Of a DNA stretch of 64,000 bases, positions 53,349-62,053 are shown one piece after another (position 1 is the first letter of the stretch; the number at the start of each line of letters is the position of its first letter). The position numbers and the translations under genes are program-made. The stretch spans positions 62,001 to 126,000 of the forward strand of contig NZ_VCRA01000013.1 in NCBI RefSeq assembly GCF_005938385.1, read 5' to 3'. The notes below the pieces were generated by a model. It was given only the letters and a program-made list of their open reading frames with translations, did no database searches and was not told the origin of the DNA. The DNA comes from Paenibacillus mesophilus. Lineage in GTDB: Bacteria > Bacillota > Bacilli > Paenibacillales > NBRC-103111.

Positions 53349-55379
53349 CTACGGATTCATTCCGGCATTCGGATTCGGCGTCCCCCGCAATCCGACAGTA
53401 CGGTCATACGCGTCGAAAATTTGTCTGGCGATCGGCGCGGCGCCGTACGAGCCGAATCCACCCTCCGGCACGACGACCGCGATCGCCAGCTTCGGCTTGT
53501 CGGCGGGCGCGTACGCGATAAACACGGCATTGTCGACTTCTTTGCCCGCTACGCTTTGGGTCGACGTCCCCGTCTTGGTAGCTACCGGATACGGGAAGCC
53601 GTCGAAGCCGGATTTATTGACCTGCTCCATCCCTTTCTGCACCGCATCCCAATATTCTTTCGGGAAGCTGACCTCGTTCAGCACCTCGGGCTCCATCTTC
53701 TTGACCAGCTGCCCGTCGTTCGTCTCGATATGGTCGACGAACTGCGGCTTGAGTCGTTTCCCCCGGTTGCCGAGCATCGCCGTGAACTGCGCCAGCTGCA
53801 AAGGCGTATACCGGCCCAACTGTCCCCACGAGGCACGGGCCAAAGCGGATTGGGAGCTCGCCTTCTGCGCTTCGTGGAAGTAGTCGAGGACGCCTTCCTT
53901 CTCGCCGAGCAGACCGCTTCCGGTCAATACGCCCAAGCCGAATTGCTTCATGTAGCTGTCCCAAGTGTTCAAGCCGTTCGGGCGCGCGTACAAGCGTAAA
54001 CCGACCATGTCCGTCATGTACGTATTCGAGGACTTCGCGATCGCGGAGATCGCATTCAGCGGTCCCCATGCTCTCCCGTCGGAGTTGCTGATCCTCGTCT
54101 TGTCTTTCCCGAATGTCGTTGATCCGCCGTCGTAATACGTCTCGTTAACGGTAATCAGCTTCTCCTGAAGACCGATCAGAACGGTCAGCGGCTTGATCGT
54201 GGAGCCCAAGTAAACGAGCGACGACGGGTGTTTCGCCCGCTCCTTCGGATCTTTCCAGTCGGCCGGAACGTCGCTGATCGTCCCGTTGCGGTAATACAGC
54301 ATAATATCGTTCCACTCTTCATCCGTCAGCCCTCCGTACCAGGTCGAAGGATCGTAGTCGGGCATGCTGGCCATCGCGACGACGTTGCCGGTATCGACTT
54401 CCATCGCGACCGCATAGCCGGTAGTCGCATTCGGAGCATACGTGTACCGGTCCCTTCCGGGACTTTTAATATATTTCAGATGGTTTACGATCGCTTCCTG
54501 GGCGGTTATTTGCACGTCCTTGTCGATCGTCAAATACAGGTTTTGCCCTTTCTCCGGCGTCGTCAAGGACACTTTGCCGACGATCTTCCCTTCGGCGTTG
54601 ACCGGGTAGCTTTTCACGCCGTTTTTGCCGCGCAGCTCCTCCTGGTACATATATTCGATTCCGTCGAAGCCGACGTACTCGTTGTCGAGATACTTCTCCG
54701 TCGGATCGGTGGACTTCGCCTTCTCCTGATAAAACTTCAATCCGTTCGTCGCGTTGCGGGCGCCGGAAAACTGCTTCAAATATCCGGTCAGCTGGACGGC
54801 GATCCGGTTGTTGTTGTATTCGCGGATGCTCTCTTCCTGAATGTCGACCCCTTTGAACTCGTCGCGGTACCAGGAAAAGTAGGCGATTTCCTGCTGCGTC
54901 AAGTCGCCTTTGATTTTGCGCGGAACGGAATAATAGCTGGGGTCCTTCGTCTTGGCTTTGTTCATATCGTATCCGACGTCCATCAGCTTCAATATTTCGT
55001 CGGCGGTCGGCTGCTGCTTCTTCGGATCGCCGTAGCTTTTGAACGACTGCTCCAGCTTGAGGGCCAGCTCGATGACCGAATCCCGGTTTTTGTTGCTGGC
55101 GTCCACCGTATAGTAAAGCGACTGGGTCGAGGTGGAGGTCGCGATCGGGTAGCTGTTTCTGTCGTAGATGTTGCCCCGGATCGGCGGAATCGAGTGCGAG
55201 CGGATCGTGCTGTTCGACTCTTCCTCGGAATACCGCTTGCCGTCGACGAATTGGAGCAGCGCGAGACGGACGATCAGAATGGAAAACAGCAAAAACGTAC
55301 AGAAGAAAAAAAAGTTGAGCCGGAACGAAAAATGCCGGCGGCGGATTAGTTCCTTTTTATCGGGGTCTTCCATGTTCAC
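53349..55379 (-). CDS. Class B penicillin-binding protein (PBP2/MrdA-like transpeptidase)
   Basis: 676 aa. Short cytoplasmic head, TM at about 22-45, dimerisation domain from SIPPIRGNIYDRNSYPIAT, transpeptidase domain from about 290. Active-site motifs: SxxK in YLGSTIKPLTV, SxN in IAKSSNTYM, KTG in VATKTGTST. It cross-links peptidoglycan; PBP2A/PbpH relatives in Bacillus act in side-wall elongation. Start taken at GTG 55379 after AAGGAG; ATG at 55373 is equally possible. Confidence 0.9.
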   Translation of the reverse strand: MNMEDPDKKELIRRRHFSFRLNFFFFCTFLLFSILIVRLALLQFVDGKRYSEEESNSTIRSHSIPPIRGNIYDRNSYPIATSTSTQSLYYTVDASNKNRDSVIELALKLEQSFKSYGDPKKQQPTADEILKLMDVGYDMNKAKTKDPSYYSVPRKIKGDLTQQEIAYFSWYRDEFKGVDIQEESIREYNNNRIAVQLTGYLKQFSGARNATNGLKFYQEKAKSTDPTEKYLDNEYVGFDGIEYMYQEELRGKNGVKSYPVNAEGKIVGKVSLTTPEKGQNLYLTIDKDVQITAQEAIVNHLKYIKSPGRDRYTYAPNATTGYAVAMEVDTGNVVAMASMPDYDPSTWYGGLTDEEWNDIMLYYRNGTISDVPADWKDPKERAKHPSSLVYLGSTIKPLTVLIGLQEKLITVNETYYDGGSTTFGKDKTRISNSDGRAWGPLNAISAIAKSSNTYMTDMVGLRLYARPNGLNTWDSYMKQFGLGVLTGSGLLGEKEGVLDYFHEAQKASSQSALARASWGQLGRYTPLQLAQFTAMLGNRGKRLKPQFVDHIETNDGQLVKKMEPEVLNEVSFPKEYWDAVQKGMEQVNKSGFDGFPYPVATKTGTSTQSVAGKEVDNAVFIAYAPADKPKLAIAVVVPEGGFGSYGAAPIARQIFDAYDRTVGLRGTPNPNAGMNP

Positions 55380-55395
55380 GGGGAATGCTCACTCC

Positions 55396-56100
55396 TTACC
55401 CGAGCTCGCGCAGCGAAACGATGCCGTCTCCGGTCATATGGGCGTATCTCTTTATTTTGACGGCACGGATGCCGATTTGGTTCGGTGCCCAGATGTCGTT
55501 TTTGTCGTGATCACCGACGTACAGCGTTTCTTCGGGCTGTAAACCCGCTTGCTCGAGCGCGAGGCGAAAAATAGCCGGGTTCGGCTTCTCGAGGCCGACC
55601 TCGGTCGAGACGATAACCGGATCGAAATAATGCAAAATGCCTTTGTGGCGCAAAATATGTTTTAAAGTGGGCGCAAAGTTGGAAACGATCCCGAGTCTGT
55701 ATCCGGAGCTCGTAAGCCGCTCCATCGTTTCAATCACGTCTTCGAACAGCTCATACTGCTCGGGCGAGGTGAACAACTCATAAAGCTCGTGGCTCCACTT
55801 GTGGATCGTCTCCTCCTCGTGCTGCTCCTGCACGCCCAGCCCGTTCAGTACGAACGTATAGATGCCGGCCCAGAACGTCCGGTCCGATTCCGGGGAGCAG
55901 AGCTCCGTACCGCTAGCCGGCTTCTCGTAATAAAACTTGCGGAACGCTTCGTCGAACAAGACGCCGATCGGCTCCTGCTCCCGGTGAAGCTCGCGTTCGG
56001 ACAAATAGCGCTGCAGGATAGCCCGGGCGCCCGGAATCGTCAGCAGTGTATCGCCCGCATCGAATAAAACGGCTTTGATGCCGTGAAGTGAGATGTTCAT
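55396..56100 (-). CDS. HAD-superfamily hydrolase, subfamily IA
   Basis: 234 aa, AAGGAG ribosome site. Motif I reads LFDAGDTLL: the nucleophile Asp is present, but the second Asp of the usual DxD phosphatase motif is Gly. Motif II IVSNF, motif III Lys in GLEKPNPAIF, motif IV YVGDHDKNDIWAPN. C1 helical cap at about 20-115. The changed motif I is known in some HAD groups and makes a classical phosphatase less certain. It is 16 bp upstream of the PBP start and co-directional. Confidence 0.85.
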   Translation of the reverse strand: MNISLHGIKAVLFDAGDTLLTIPGARAILQRYLSERELHREQEPIGVLFDEAFRKFYYEKPASGTELCSPESDRTFWAGIYTFVLNGLGVQEQHEEETIHKWSHELYELFTSPEQYELFEDVIETMERLTSSGYRLGIVSNFAPTLKHILRHKGILHYFDPVIVSTEVGLEKPNPAIFRLALEQAGLQPEETLYVGDHDKNDIWAPNQIGIRAVKIKRYAHMTGDGIVSLRELG

Positions 56101-56204
56101 GCCGTTCTCCTTGCCGATCAGAATAGCGGATTATAATGACTATTCCAGTGTATCATATTTTCGTCCCCGTATGCCAAAGACGCAGTACGACACATAGAAA
56201 CAAA

Positions 56205-56264
56205 TCCCCCAGAAGTGAAGATCTGCTTCGTAGATTATTCCTATTGCTTCTGGGGGAGTCCCCG
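56205..56264. repeat. Copy of the interspersed CCCCC(A)xAAGTGAAG palindrome
   Basis: TCCCCCAGAAGTGAAG, CTTCGTAGATTATTCC and TTGCTTCTGGGGGAGTCCCC. Outer arms CCCCCAGAAG/CTTCTGGGGG pair perfectly: both arms carry matching changes from the 38478 copy, so base pairing is kept. Lies in the 304-bp gap 56101-56404; nothing else is seen there. Confidence 0.78.
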
Positions 56265-56404
56265 TTTTCCACAGAAATTAGCTTCGCATAATTTCCTATA
56301 CGAAAAAAGACGTATCCAAGCGTGCATGCCACCCGCCTGGACAACGTCCCCGATTTTCGCCGAAAAAATGCCTTCTGACGCTTATGGCTGGACCTATTCC
56401 ATCC

Positions 56405-57556
56405 TTACGCCTGACGAATATGCGTCTTGTCGAAGCCGGGCGGATTAAACCAGTTGCCGCCGCTCGACAACCATGTGGAATCAAGCGGAACCCATTTGTT
56501 CTGTTCGGCCAGAAACACTTCGTTCCACGCATGCGGTCCGTACCCTCCCTGACCGTCGTAGCCGAGTCCCGTCACCACTTTCACATCCAGGCCGACCGAA
56601 CGGGCCATTACCGCGTAAAGACGCGAGTAGTCGATACAGACGCCCTTGCGCGTGGCGAATGTCTCCTCCGGGTTTTGCTCCTTCCAGATCCGCTTCGTCT
56701 CGTACTGCTCGACCTTGTCCCAGTCGTACTGGACGCGGGTGCCGACCCATTGGTACAAAGCTCTCGCCTTCGCCTCGTCGTCTTCCTTGCCGGCCGTAAT
56801 CGTCTTCGCCGCTTCCGCGATGTTATTCGGAATACGGGCGTCGATCACCTCGTATTTGCGCTGCAATATTTGGCTGAATTCTTGTCCGACCTGCTTGGCG
56901 AACACGGGCAGACGATCCACGAGCAGCTCGCCCCCGACCGGCGCGATCACCCGGGTCGCTCCCTGCATGTACAGATCCGATGCTTGTACATATTGCGCAA
57001 ACTTCGATTCCGGATACAGCGCCGTATACACGAACAAGCAGGCGATCAGCAGCAGCGCCCGTCCGCAGCCGATCAGCGAGCCGATCGCTCCTCCGATGCC
57101 GCTGCTCATCCAGGACCGGCCTCGTTCTCCGGACGACTTGCCCAGTAGTCCCGTCGAGATCGCTACGAGCATCCAGAGCCGGACCAGCAGCGTTTTGCAA
57201 ACGATATACACGATGACGAACACGATTCCGATCCGGAGCAAAGGAAAATCCCGTACCCCCGTTACGAACGTGTAGTACATTTGGCGGAATAGTCCCATGT
57301 CCTCATTTGGAATGCCGATTTGTTTGGAGACGAGCCAAGACTGCACCGCCGGTGAGAGCATATCGGACAGCTTCCATGCCACAACAACGCTGACGACCGT
57401 AGCGGCCCCTTCGACCGCGAACAGCATGAATCGTTGAGCGGAACCGGATGCGCCCCGGATCGCCCCCTGAAGAATGGAGGCGAGTACCGTACATACGAGA
57501 ACGACCGAAACGAGGTTGACGGAAAACGATTGTAGCAGCGATGCGGAATCGGCCAT
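56405..57556 (-). CDS. CvpA-like membrane domain fused to transglutaminase-like domain
   Basis: 383 aa, GGAGG 8 bp before the ATG. Residues 5-195 hold about five TM helices in a CvpA-like arrangement with glycine-rich GIGGAIGSLIGCGRALLL. About 200-265 is a linker. Residues 270-375 are a transglutaminase-core fold with the triad Cys in RKGVCIDYSRLY, His in GPHAWNEVFL and Asp in WVPLDSTW. The domain is probably outside the membrane and could act as a protease or cross-linking enzyme on envelope proteins. Function unknown. Confidence 0.8.
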   Translation of the reverse strand: MADSASLLQSFSVNLVSVVLVCTVLASILQGAIRGASGSAQRFMLFAVEGAATVVSVVVAWKLSDMLSPAVQSWLVSKQIGIPNEDMGLFRQMYYTFVTGVRDFPLLRIGIVFVIVYIVCKTLLVRLWMLVAISTGLLGKSSGERGRSWMSSGIGGAIGSLIGCGRALLLIACLFVYTALYPESKFAQYVQASDLYMQGATRVIAPVGGELLVDRLPVFAKQVGQEFSQILQRKYEVIDARIPNNIAEAAKTITAGKEDDEAKARALYQWVGTRVQYDWDKVEQYETKRIWKEQNPEETFATRKGVCIDYSRLYAVMARSVGLDVKVVTGLGYDGQGGYGPHAWNEVFLAEQNKWVPLDSTWLSSGGNWFNPPGFDKTHIRQA

Positions 57557-57615
57557 GCATCATTCCTCCCTGCGTTTCAGCTTGGTTTAAGGTACTGCGG
57601 CGTAAAAGCCCGAGA

Positions 57616-58047
57616 CTAGCCGTTCTTCTTCGCCGTTTCGATCGCTTTCTTCAAAGCTTCATCCAACGAAAACTCCGCCGATACGCCGGCGATCGTAATT
57701 TTCACTTTATCCGACCCGTTTTTGCCGTCCAGACGGATGCTGCCGGACGTAATCGTATACGTGCCGTCGCCGTTATCCTTATACTTGGCGTCTTTGCCCG
57801 CCAGTCCTTGCAATGCCTTTTCCTTCAAGTCGGCGACCGCTTCCATGGCGGTTGCGGCTACGTTCTCGCCGATATCTTTAAGCTGATCGGTGTAAGTCGA
57901 GCCATAGTAAATCAATCCGGCGACGATGGCAAGCACGAGAATCCATTTCAGCACCGTCTTGACGATCTTGATGACGACGAAAAGCGCGATGATGGCGATA
58001 ACGACTACAAGCCATCGGTCTTGCAAAAAGGCGGTAAGCTGGTCCAT
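57616..58047 (-). CDS. Small membrane-anchored protein of unknown function
   Basis: 143 aa with AAAGGA upstream. Two adjacent TM helices (about 11-27 and 33-50), a helical stretch (about 52-80), then a small beta-rich domain (KYKDNGDGTYTITSGSIRLDG) and a Lys-rich C-terminus. I do not recognise a family. It lies 59 bp upstream of the CvpA/transglutaminase gene in the same direction and is probably its operon partner. Confidence 0.75.
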   Translation of the reverse strand: MDQLTAFLQDRWLVVVIAIIALFVVIKIVKTVLKWILVLAIVAGLIYYGSTYTDQLKDIGENVAATAMEAVADLKEKALQGLAGKDAKYKDNGDGTYTITSGSIRLDGKNGSDKVKITIAGVSAEFSLDEALKKAIETAKKNG

Positions 58048-58297
58048 GAAACGTTCATCCTTTCAATGGCGTTCAATTGGTCGGAAACTAATTTCTAGCT
58101 TATCATACAAAACCGTCCGGGAAAACCGTCTCCTCCGGGGTTTCCGCCGCGTGAAAGCCTTCTCCCGCCAGCGGTACAGCACCGAGCTCGAACCAGTGTC
58201 GGCCGTTCGATCGATTCATGACATTTTGTCCGTTCAGTCATATCGCCCCGGACATATACGTACAAGTATTGGTGAGGCACGCGAAAGGGGGGTTCCG

Positions 58298-59473
58298 ATG
58301 AAAACGGCCATATGGCTCTATTTGTTCATGTTCGTCGCGTTTTTCGATTTGCACGCCCAATACCCGATTCTCACTCCGTTCGCCATCTCGCTCGGGGCCG
58401 CCCCGACCTTCATCGGCTGGATGATGGGCATGTATTCGCTGACCCACCTCCCCGGCAACCTGCTGGCCGGCTATTGGGTCGATCGTTACGGCAGCAAACT
58501 GTTCATCACGTTAAGCTTAATGCTTGCCGGGGTGCTGCTGCTCTACCAGTCCAAGGTCGGCGACCCTTGGCATCTACTGCTGATCCGTTCGATCAGCGGC
58601 TTCGTGCTGGCGTTTCTGTCGCCCGCCTGTCTCGCCATGCTCGCCAAATTGGGCAGCTCCCGCGTCCAGCAGGGCAAGCTGATGGCCGGAAACGGTCTGG
58701 TCCATACGCTCGCCTCCGTCATCTCGCCCGCCGCCGGCGCCCTGCTCGTCGCCAAGGTCGGGTTCACGACCGCCTTCACCGTACTCGGCTGGGCCTTGAT
58801 CGTCATCGGCGCGTGCTCCTATTTCTTTATCCGGGAAACCAAATCCGCGGCGGCGGCCGGAAGTGCTTTGGACCATTCCCATCATGGCTTGACATTGCCT
58901 GCCGCGAATCCGGACATGAGAGCCGGCGGCGGCATTCCGTGGCTGTTCTATGGAATCCCACTCGGACTCGCCTGCTCGCAAGGCATCTTGTTTTTCGAGC
59001 TGCCGCTCATGAAGGCGTCCCAGCAGTCGCTGCTCACATCCGGCCTGCTGTTCTCGATGGTCAGCCTCGGCGCGCTATGCACGCTCAGCATGATGTTTCT
59101 GCACAAGTACTCACCGTTTATCCGGACCACGTTCGGCGCACTGGCGCTGGCCATCGCTTTTTTCGGGCTTGCCGTCGGGTGGCCCGCGCCGCTTGCCTTC
59201 TCGCTGTTCCTGATCGGGATGGCGAAGGGCGTCGTCTTCCCGGCCATGGCGACGCTGCTCGCCAGCGTATCGAGCGCAAGCCGATACGGTCGCGTATTCT
59301 CCTTCTTGGCCATTTCATCCTCGATCGGCGCGTTTATCGGACCGGTCGTGGCCGGTCAACTGCGGCATACCGTTTCCCCTTACTTCATCGCTTTCCTCAT
59401 CATGATGCTGGCGCTTACGCTGCTTGCGCCGGGGAAATTCCGGACGGCGGACGCTCCCCCCGTCGCCGAATAG
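58298..59473 (+). CDS. Major facilitator superfamily transporter
   Basis: 391 aa from ATG 58298 after AAAGGGGGG; the open frame extends far upstream without start signals. Twelve TM helices. Motif A-like loop GYWVDRYGSKLFIT between TM2 and TM3, RSISGFVLAFLSPACLAML, and GNGLVHTLASVISPAAGALL in TM5 as in drug/sugar exporters. A proton-coupled exporter is likely, substrate unknown. Confidence 0.88.
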   Translation: MKTAIWLYLFMFVAFFDLHAQYPILTPFAISLGAAPTFIGWMMGMYSLTHLPGNLLAGYWVDRYGSKLFITLSLMLAGVLLLYQSKVGDPWHLLLIRSISGFVLAFLSPACLAMLAKLGSSRVQQGKLMAGNGLVHTLASVISPAAGALLVAKVGFTTAFTVLGWALIVIGACSYFFIRETKSAAAAGSALDHSHHGLTLPAANPDMRAGGGIPWLFYGIPLGLACSQGILFFELPLMKASQQSLLTSGLLFSMVSLGALCTLSMMFLHKYSPFIRTTFGALALAIAFFGLAVGWPAPLAFSLFLIGMAKGVVFPAMATLLASVSSASRYGRVFSFLAISSSIGAFIGPVVAGQLRHTVSPYFIAFLIMMLALTLLAPGKFRTADAPPVAE

Positions 59474-59584
59474 ACAATTACCCATTTTGCCCGGTACGGG
59501 CGGATGCACAGGCGATGTGCCCGGTTCGGTAATACGATGTTATTGTCAAAGCGACAAATCGTCTACCGAGAAGGAGTGAATGAT

Positions 59585-59689
59585 ATGTCTCATTGCGAAC
59601 CCGGTTACGGTGGTATTTTCACCTCCACCGCCATTATCCTCGTGCTTTACATTCTGCTGGTCATCGTCCTGCGCTCCGGCTGGTTCTGA
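59585..59689 (+). CDS. YjcZ-type small sporulation protein
   Basis: 34 aa, AAGGAG 9 bp before ATG. Short polar start with GYGG, then a single TM segment (IILVLYILLVIVL) ending RSGWF. It matches the tiny YjcZ/SscA-like peptides found in spore formers by layout. Followed by a terminator; likely monocistronic. Confidence 0.7.
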   Translation: MSHCEPGYGGIFTSTAIILVLYILLVIVLRSGWF

Positions 59690-59720
59690 TCCGCGAGCCT
59701 CTTCAGCCAGCCTCATACAG

Positions 59721-59750
59721 AAAGCCGTCGACGCCGCGACGGCTTTTCTT
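59721..59750 (+). terminator. Terminator of the YjcZ-type gene
   Basis: AAAGCCGTCG / CGACGGCTTTT with a 5-nt loop, then TTCTT on the plus strand. The remaining space to 59975 shows no gene. Confidence 0.82.
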
Positions 59751-59975
59751 CGTGTATTCGTTTAACCGCCTTAATAGTAAACCCGGTTAGAAGCCCTCTG
59801 CCGTACATAAAATCTCTTTATATGGCGCCGAAACCGTACTCGCTCGGACCGTCCGCCGACCGCTTCGACATTTCCCGGGAAATCCGCCACCGGCCGACTT
59901 GTTTGTCGTAACGACGATTGGCTATACTGGTGAAAACGACAAACCGCAGCGAAAAGTCGAACCGGAGGTGCCGAT

Positions 59976-60326
59976 ATGTCGATCGCGATCATCGTAGAAG
60001 GAAAAAACGACAAGAGCCGCCTGCGCAGGCTGCTTGACGACGAAATATTGATTTTGTGCACATACGGCACGCTGAACTCGGAGAAGCTCGAGCAGATCAA
60101 GAAAAAGATCGGGGATCGGGACGTATACTTGTTCACCGACAACGACCCTTCCGGGAAACGGATTCGCGGCGTGCTGCGCGACGCCTTCCCGGACGCGGAG
60201 CAAATTTATACGCGCAGAGGCTATGCGGGCGTGGAAGGAACACCGGACGAATACATCGTCCAACAGCTGGAGAAGGCCGGACTCGACGAGTACATCCGTT
60301 ATCCGGAGCCGGGACCTTCTTTCTAG
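59976..60326 (+). CDS. Small stand-alone Toprim-domain protein
   Basis: 116 aa, GGAGG upstream. Almost nothing but a Toprim fold: catalytic-type Glu in IIVEGKNDKSRL and the DxD of LFTDNDPSGKRIRG. It ends DEYIVQQLEKAG, YPEPGPSF. Related to the small primase/RNase M5-like Toprim proteins of Bacilli (YusF type). Metal-dependent nucleic-acid hydrolysis or binding is expected; the true role is unknown. Confidence 0.82.
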   Translation: MSIAIIVEGKNDKSRLRRLLDDEILILCTYGTLNSEKLEQIKKKIGDRDVYLFTDNDPSGKRIRGVLRDAFPDAEQIYTRRGYAGVEGTPDEYIVQQLEKAGLDEYIRYPEPGPSF

Positions 60327-60338
60327 GCGGTTATGAAC

Positions 60339-60375
60339 CAAAAACAACCCGCCCGCTTCAAGCGGACAGGCTGTT
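60339..60375 (-). terminator. Terminator of the AEC transporter gene
   Basis: AACAGCCTGTCCGC pairs imperfectly with GCGGGCGGGTTGTT, then TTT on the minus strand. It also lies between convergent genes. Confidence 0.75.
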
Positions 60376-60384
60376 ATGCGCGCG

Positions 60385-61308
60385 TTACCCTACGAACTGA
60401 AGCAAGTAGATGACGAAGGTGACGGTAAAAATGCTGAACACGGTCGACGAGAACACGGCCTGGGAAGAAAACTCCGGCTCGTTGTCGAATTCGACCGCGA
60501 GCAGGACGCTGCTGAGCGATGTCGGAACGGCGCACGACAAGATGAGCGCCTTCGCCAAATCGCCCTGAAATCCGAACGCGAGCACGATCAGGAACCCGAG
60601 CAGCGGTCCTACGCATAACCGCAGGACGTTCGATATGGCGACGTCGCGCAGCTTCAGCTCCCACTTCATGCTTCCGAGCTGGACGCCCAGCGTCGTAAGC
60701 GCCGTCGCGATAAAGCCTTTGGCGATATAGTCTATCGATATATAGATCGGATGAGGAACGGGTATATGGAAGCCGCGCATGATCAGAGCAATCGGAATGA
60801 CGTAAATGATCGGCATCGACATAATCGTCTTCATCGTGTCCTTCAGCTTCTGCCGGTGCGCATTGACGGAATAAACGCCGTACGTATTCGGAATAAGGCT
60901 CTGCATCATCATAATAATGATCTGAATCGACAGCGTGAACGGATCGCCGACGAATACGAGCTGGTTGAGCGGAATCGCATAGTTCGCGCTATTGTAGAAA
61001 ATAACGCTGTTGCGCATCGCGCTCCGCATGCCGCCCTTATACCCGCGTATCCGCATCACGATCTCGACGACGCCGATCAGAGCGAAGAAAAATACGACGA
61101 AAAACAACAGCACCTGAGACATAACCTTAAGCGAAAGCTCCGTCTGATACAGCATCTGGAACATGATCGCCGGCGAGAACAAGTAAAAATTCAGTTTCGA
61201 CAACGTCTTGATATCGAGCCGGAACGCCCGCTGCAGCACGATGCCGAGCCCGATCAGCAAGCTGAGCGGCACAACATTGTTCAGAAGAATGTAGACGAAG
61301 TATGACAC
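60385..61308 (-). CDS. AEC (auxin efflux carrier) family transporter
   Basis: 307 aa, GTG start after GAGGT. Ten predicted TM helices in two halves; the first half contains NSVIFYNSANYAIPLNQLVF with the conserved Asn/Gly-type crossover, and the second contains LILSCAVPTSLSSVLLAVEFD. AEC carriers move organic acids such as malate or malonate; substrate unknown. Confidence 0.88.
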   Translation of the reverse strand: MSYFVYILLNNVVPLSLLIGLGIVLQRAFRLDIKTLSKLNFYLFSPAIMFQMLYQTELSLKVMSQVLLFFVVFFFALIGVVEIVMRIRGYKGGMRSAMRNSVIFYNSANYAIPLNQLVFVGDPFTLSIQIIIMMMQSLIPNTYGVYSVNAHRQKLKDTMKTIMSMPIIYVIPIALIMRGFHIPVPHPIYISIDYIAKGFIATALTTLGVQLGSMKWELKLRDVAISNVLRLCVGPLLGFLIVLAFGFQGDLAKALILSCAVPTSLSSVLLAVEFDNEPEFSSQAVFSSTVFSIFTVTFVIYLLQFVG

Positions 61309-61345
61309 GTCGGCGCTACCTCTTTCAAGTAGTTTGAACGGCTCC

Positions 61346-61960
61346 TTATTGTTCCTTGGCCAAGCTCTTCACGGCTTCCGCCACAAGCCTGTAGCTCAGG
61401 TTGCCGTCGGTAGCGACAAAATATTTGCGGAGATTGCCCGCCCGGTCCACCAAGGCGACGGAGTTCGTATGCGCAAAGTTGCCGTTATTGTCCTTCAAGA
61501 CGCTTACCCCGTATTGCTTCGCCAAATCGACAACCGTCTTGGAATCCCCCCGCAAAAACTTCCAGCCCGACGGGTCGGCCTCGAAGCGGGCCGAGTACTT
61601 CTTCAGCTGATCGACCGTATCCCGGTCGGGATCGAAGCTGATCGAATAAATGACGGCGTCCGTGCCGAGCAGGCTGCTCTTCTGCAGCTCCTGCTGCACT
61701 TTCGACAGCTCGTACGTCGTCGGCTGGCACACATCCGGGCAGGTCGACCAGAAAAAGTAGACGAGCCGGACTTTGCCGTTGTCGTCGCTCAAGCCGATTT
61801 GCTTGCCGTCGGTATGCTCGAGCTTGAAGTCCGCCGCCTTCTTGATCACCGGAAGCTTCTCCCCGCCTCCTTGCGATTTGTAATACCATCCCGCGGCCGC
61901 GGCCACGATTACGGCTGCGATCAAAACTTTGAACCAGTGCTTCTGCCAAAAAACGCCCAC
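61346..61960 (-). CDS. SCO1/SenC-family copper chaperone for cytochrome oxidase
   Basis: 204 aa, GTG start after GGGGGA. N-terminal membrane anchor (about 12-28) places a thioredoxin fold outside. Copper ligands: the Cys pair in WSTCPDVCQPT, and a His in NNGNFAHTNSVALVD. SCO proteins deliver copper to the CuA centre of oxidase subunit II. The heme O synthase gene lies just upstream, so both contribute to oxidase assembly. Confidence 0.9.
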   Translation of the reverse strand: MGVFWQKHWFKVLIAAVIVAAAAGWYYKSQGGGEKLPVIKKAADFKLEHTDGKQIGLSDDNGKVRLVYFFWSTCPDVCQPTTYELSKVQQELQKSSLLGTDAVIYSISFDPDRDTVDQLKKYSARFEADPSGWKFLRGDSKTVVDLAKQYGVSVLKDNNGNFAHTNSVALVDRAGNLRKYFVATDGNLSYRLVAEAVKSLAKEQ

Positions 61961-62002
61961 AATCCGTTCCCCCTGTCCCTTCTATAAAAGAAAAAGTTCC
62001 AG

Positions 62003-62032
62003 AAAAAAGAACAAGCCCGTAGAAGCTTGTTC
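62003..62032 (-). terminator. Terminator of ctaB
   Basis: GAACAAGC / GCTTGTTC with an 8-nt loop and T6 on the minus strand, between ctaB and the SCO gene. Confidence 0.82.
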
Positions 62033-62053
62033 CTTCCCTTTATCTAAAATCGA

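Noticed and set aside
57926..58297. Upstream extension of the MFS frame
   Set aside because: Runs over the divergent neighbour and lacks start signals; ATG 58298 follows a purine-rich site and begins a TM helix.
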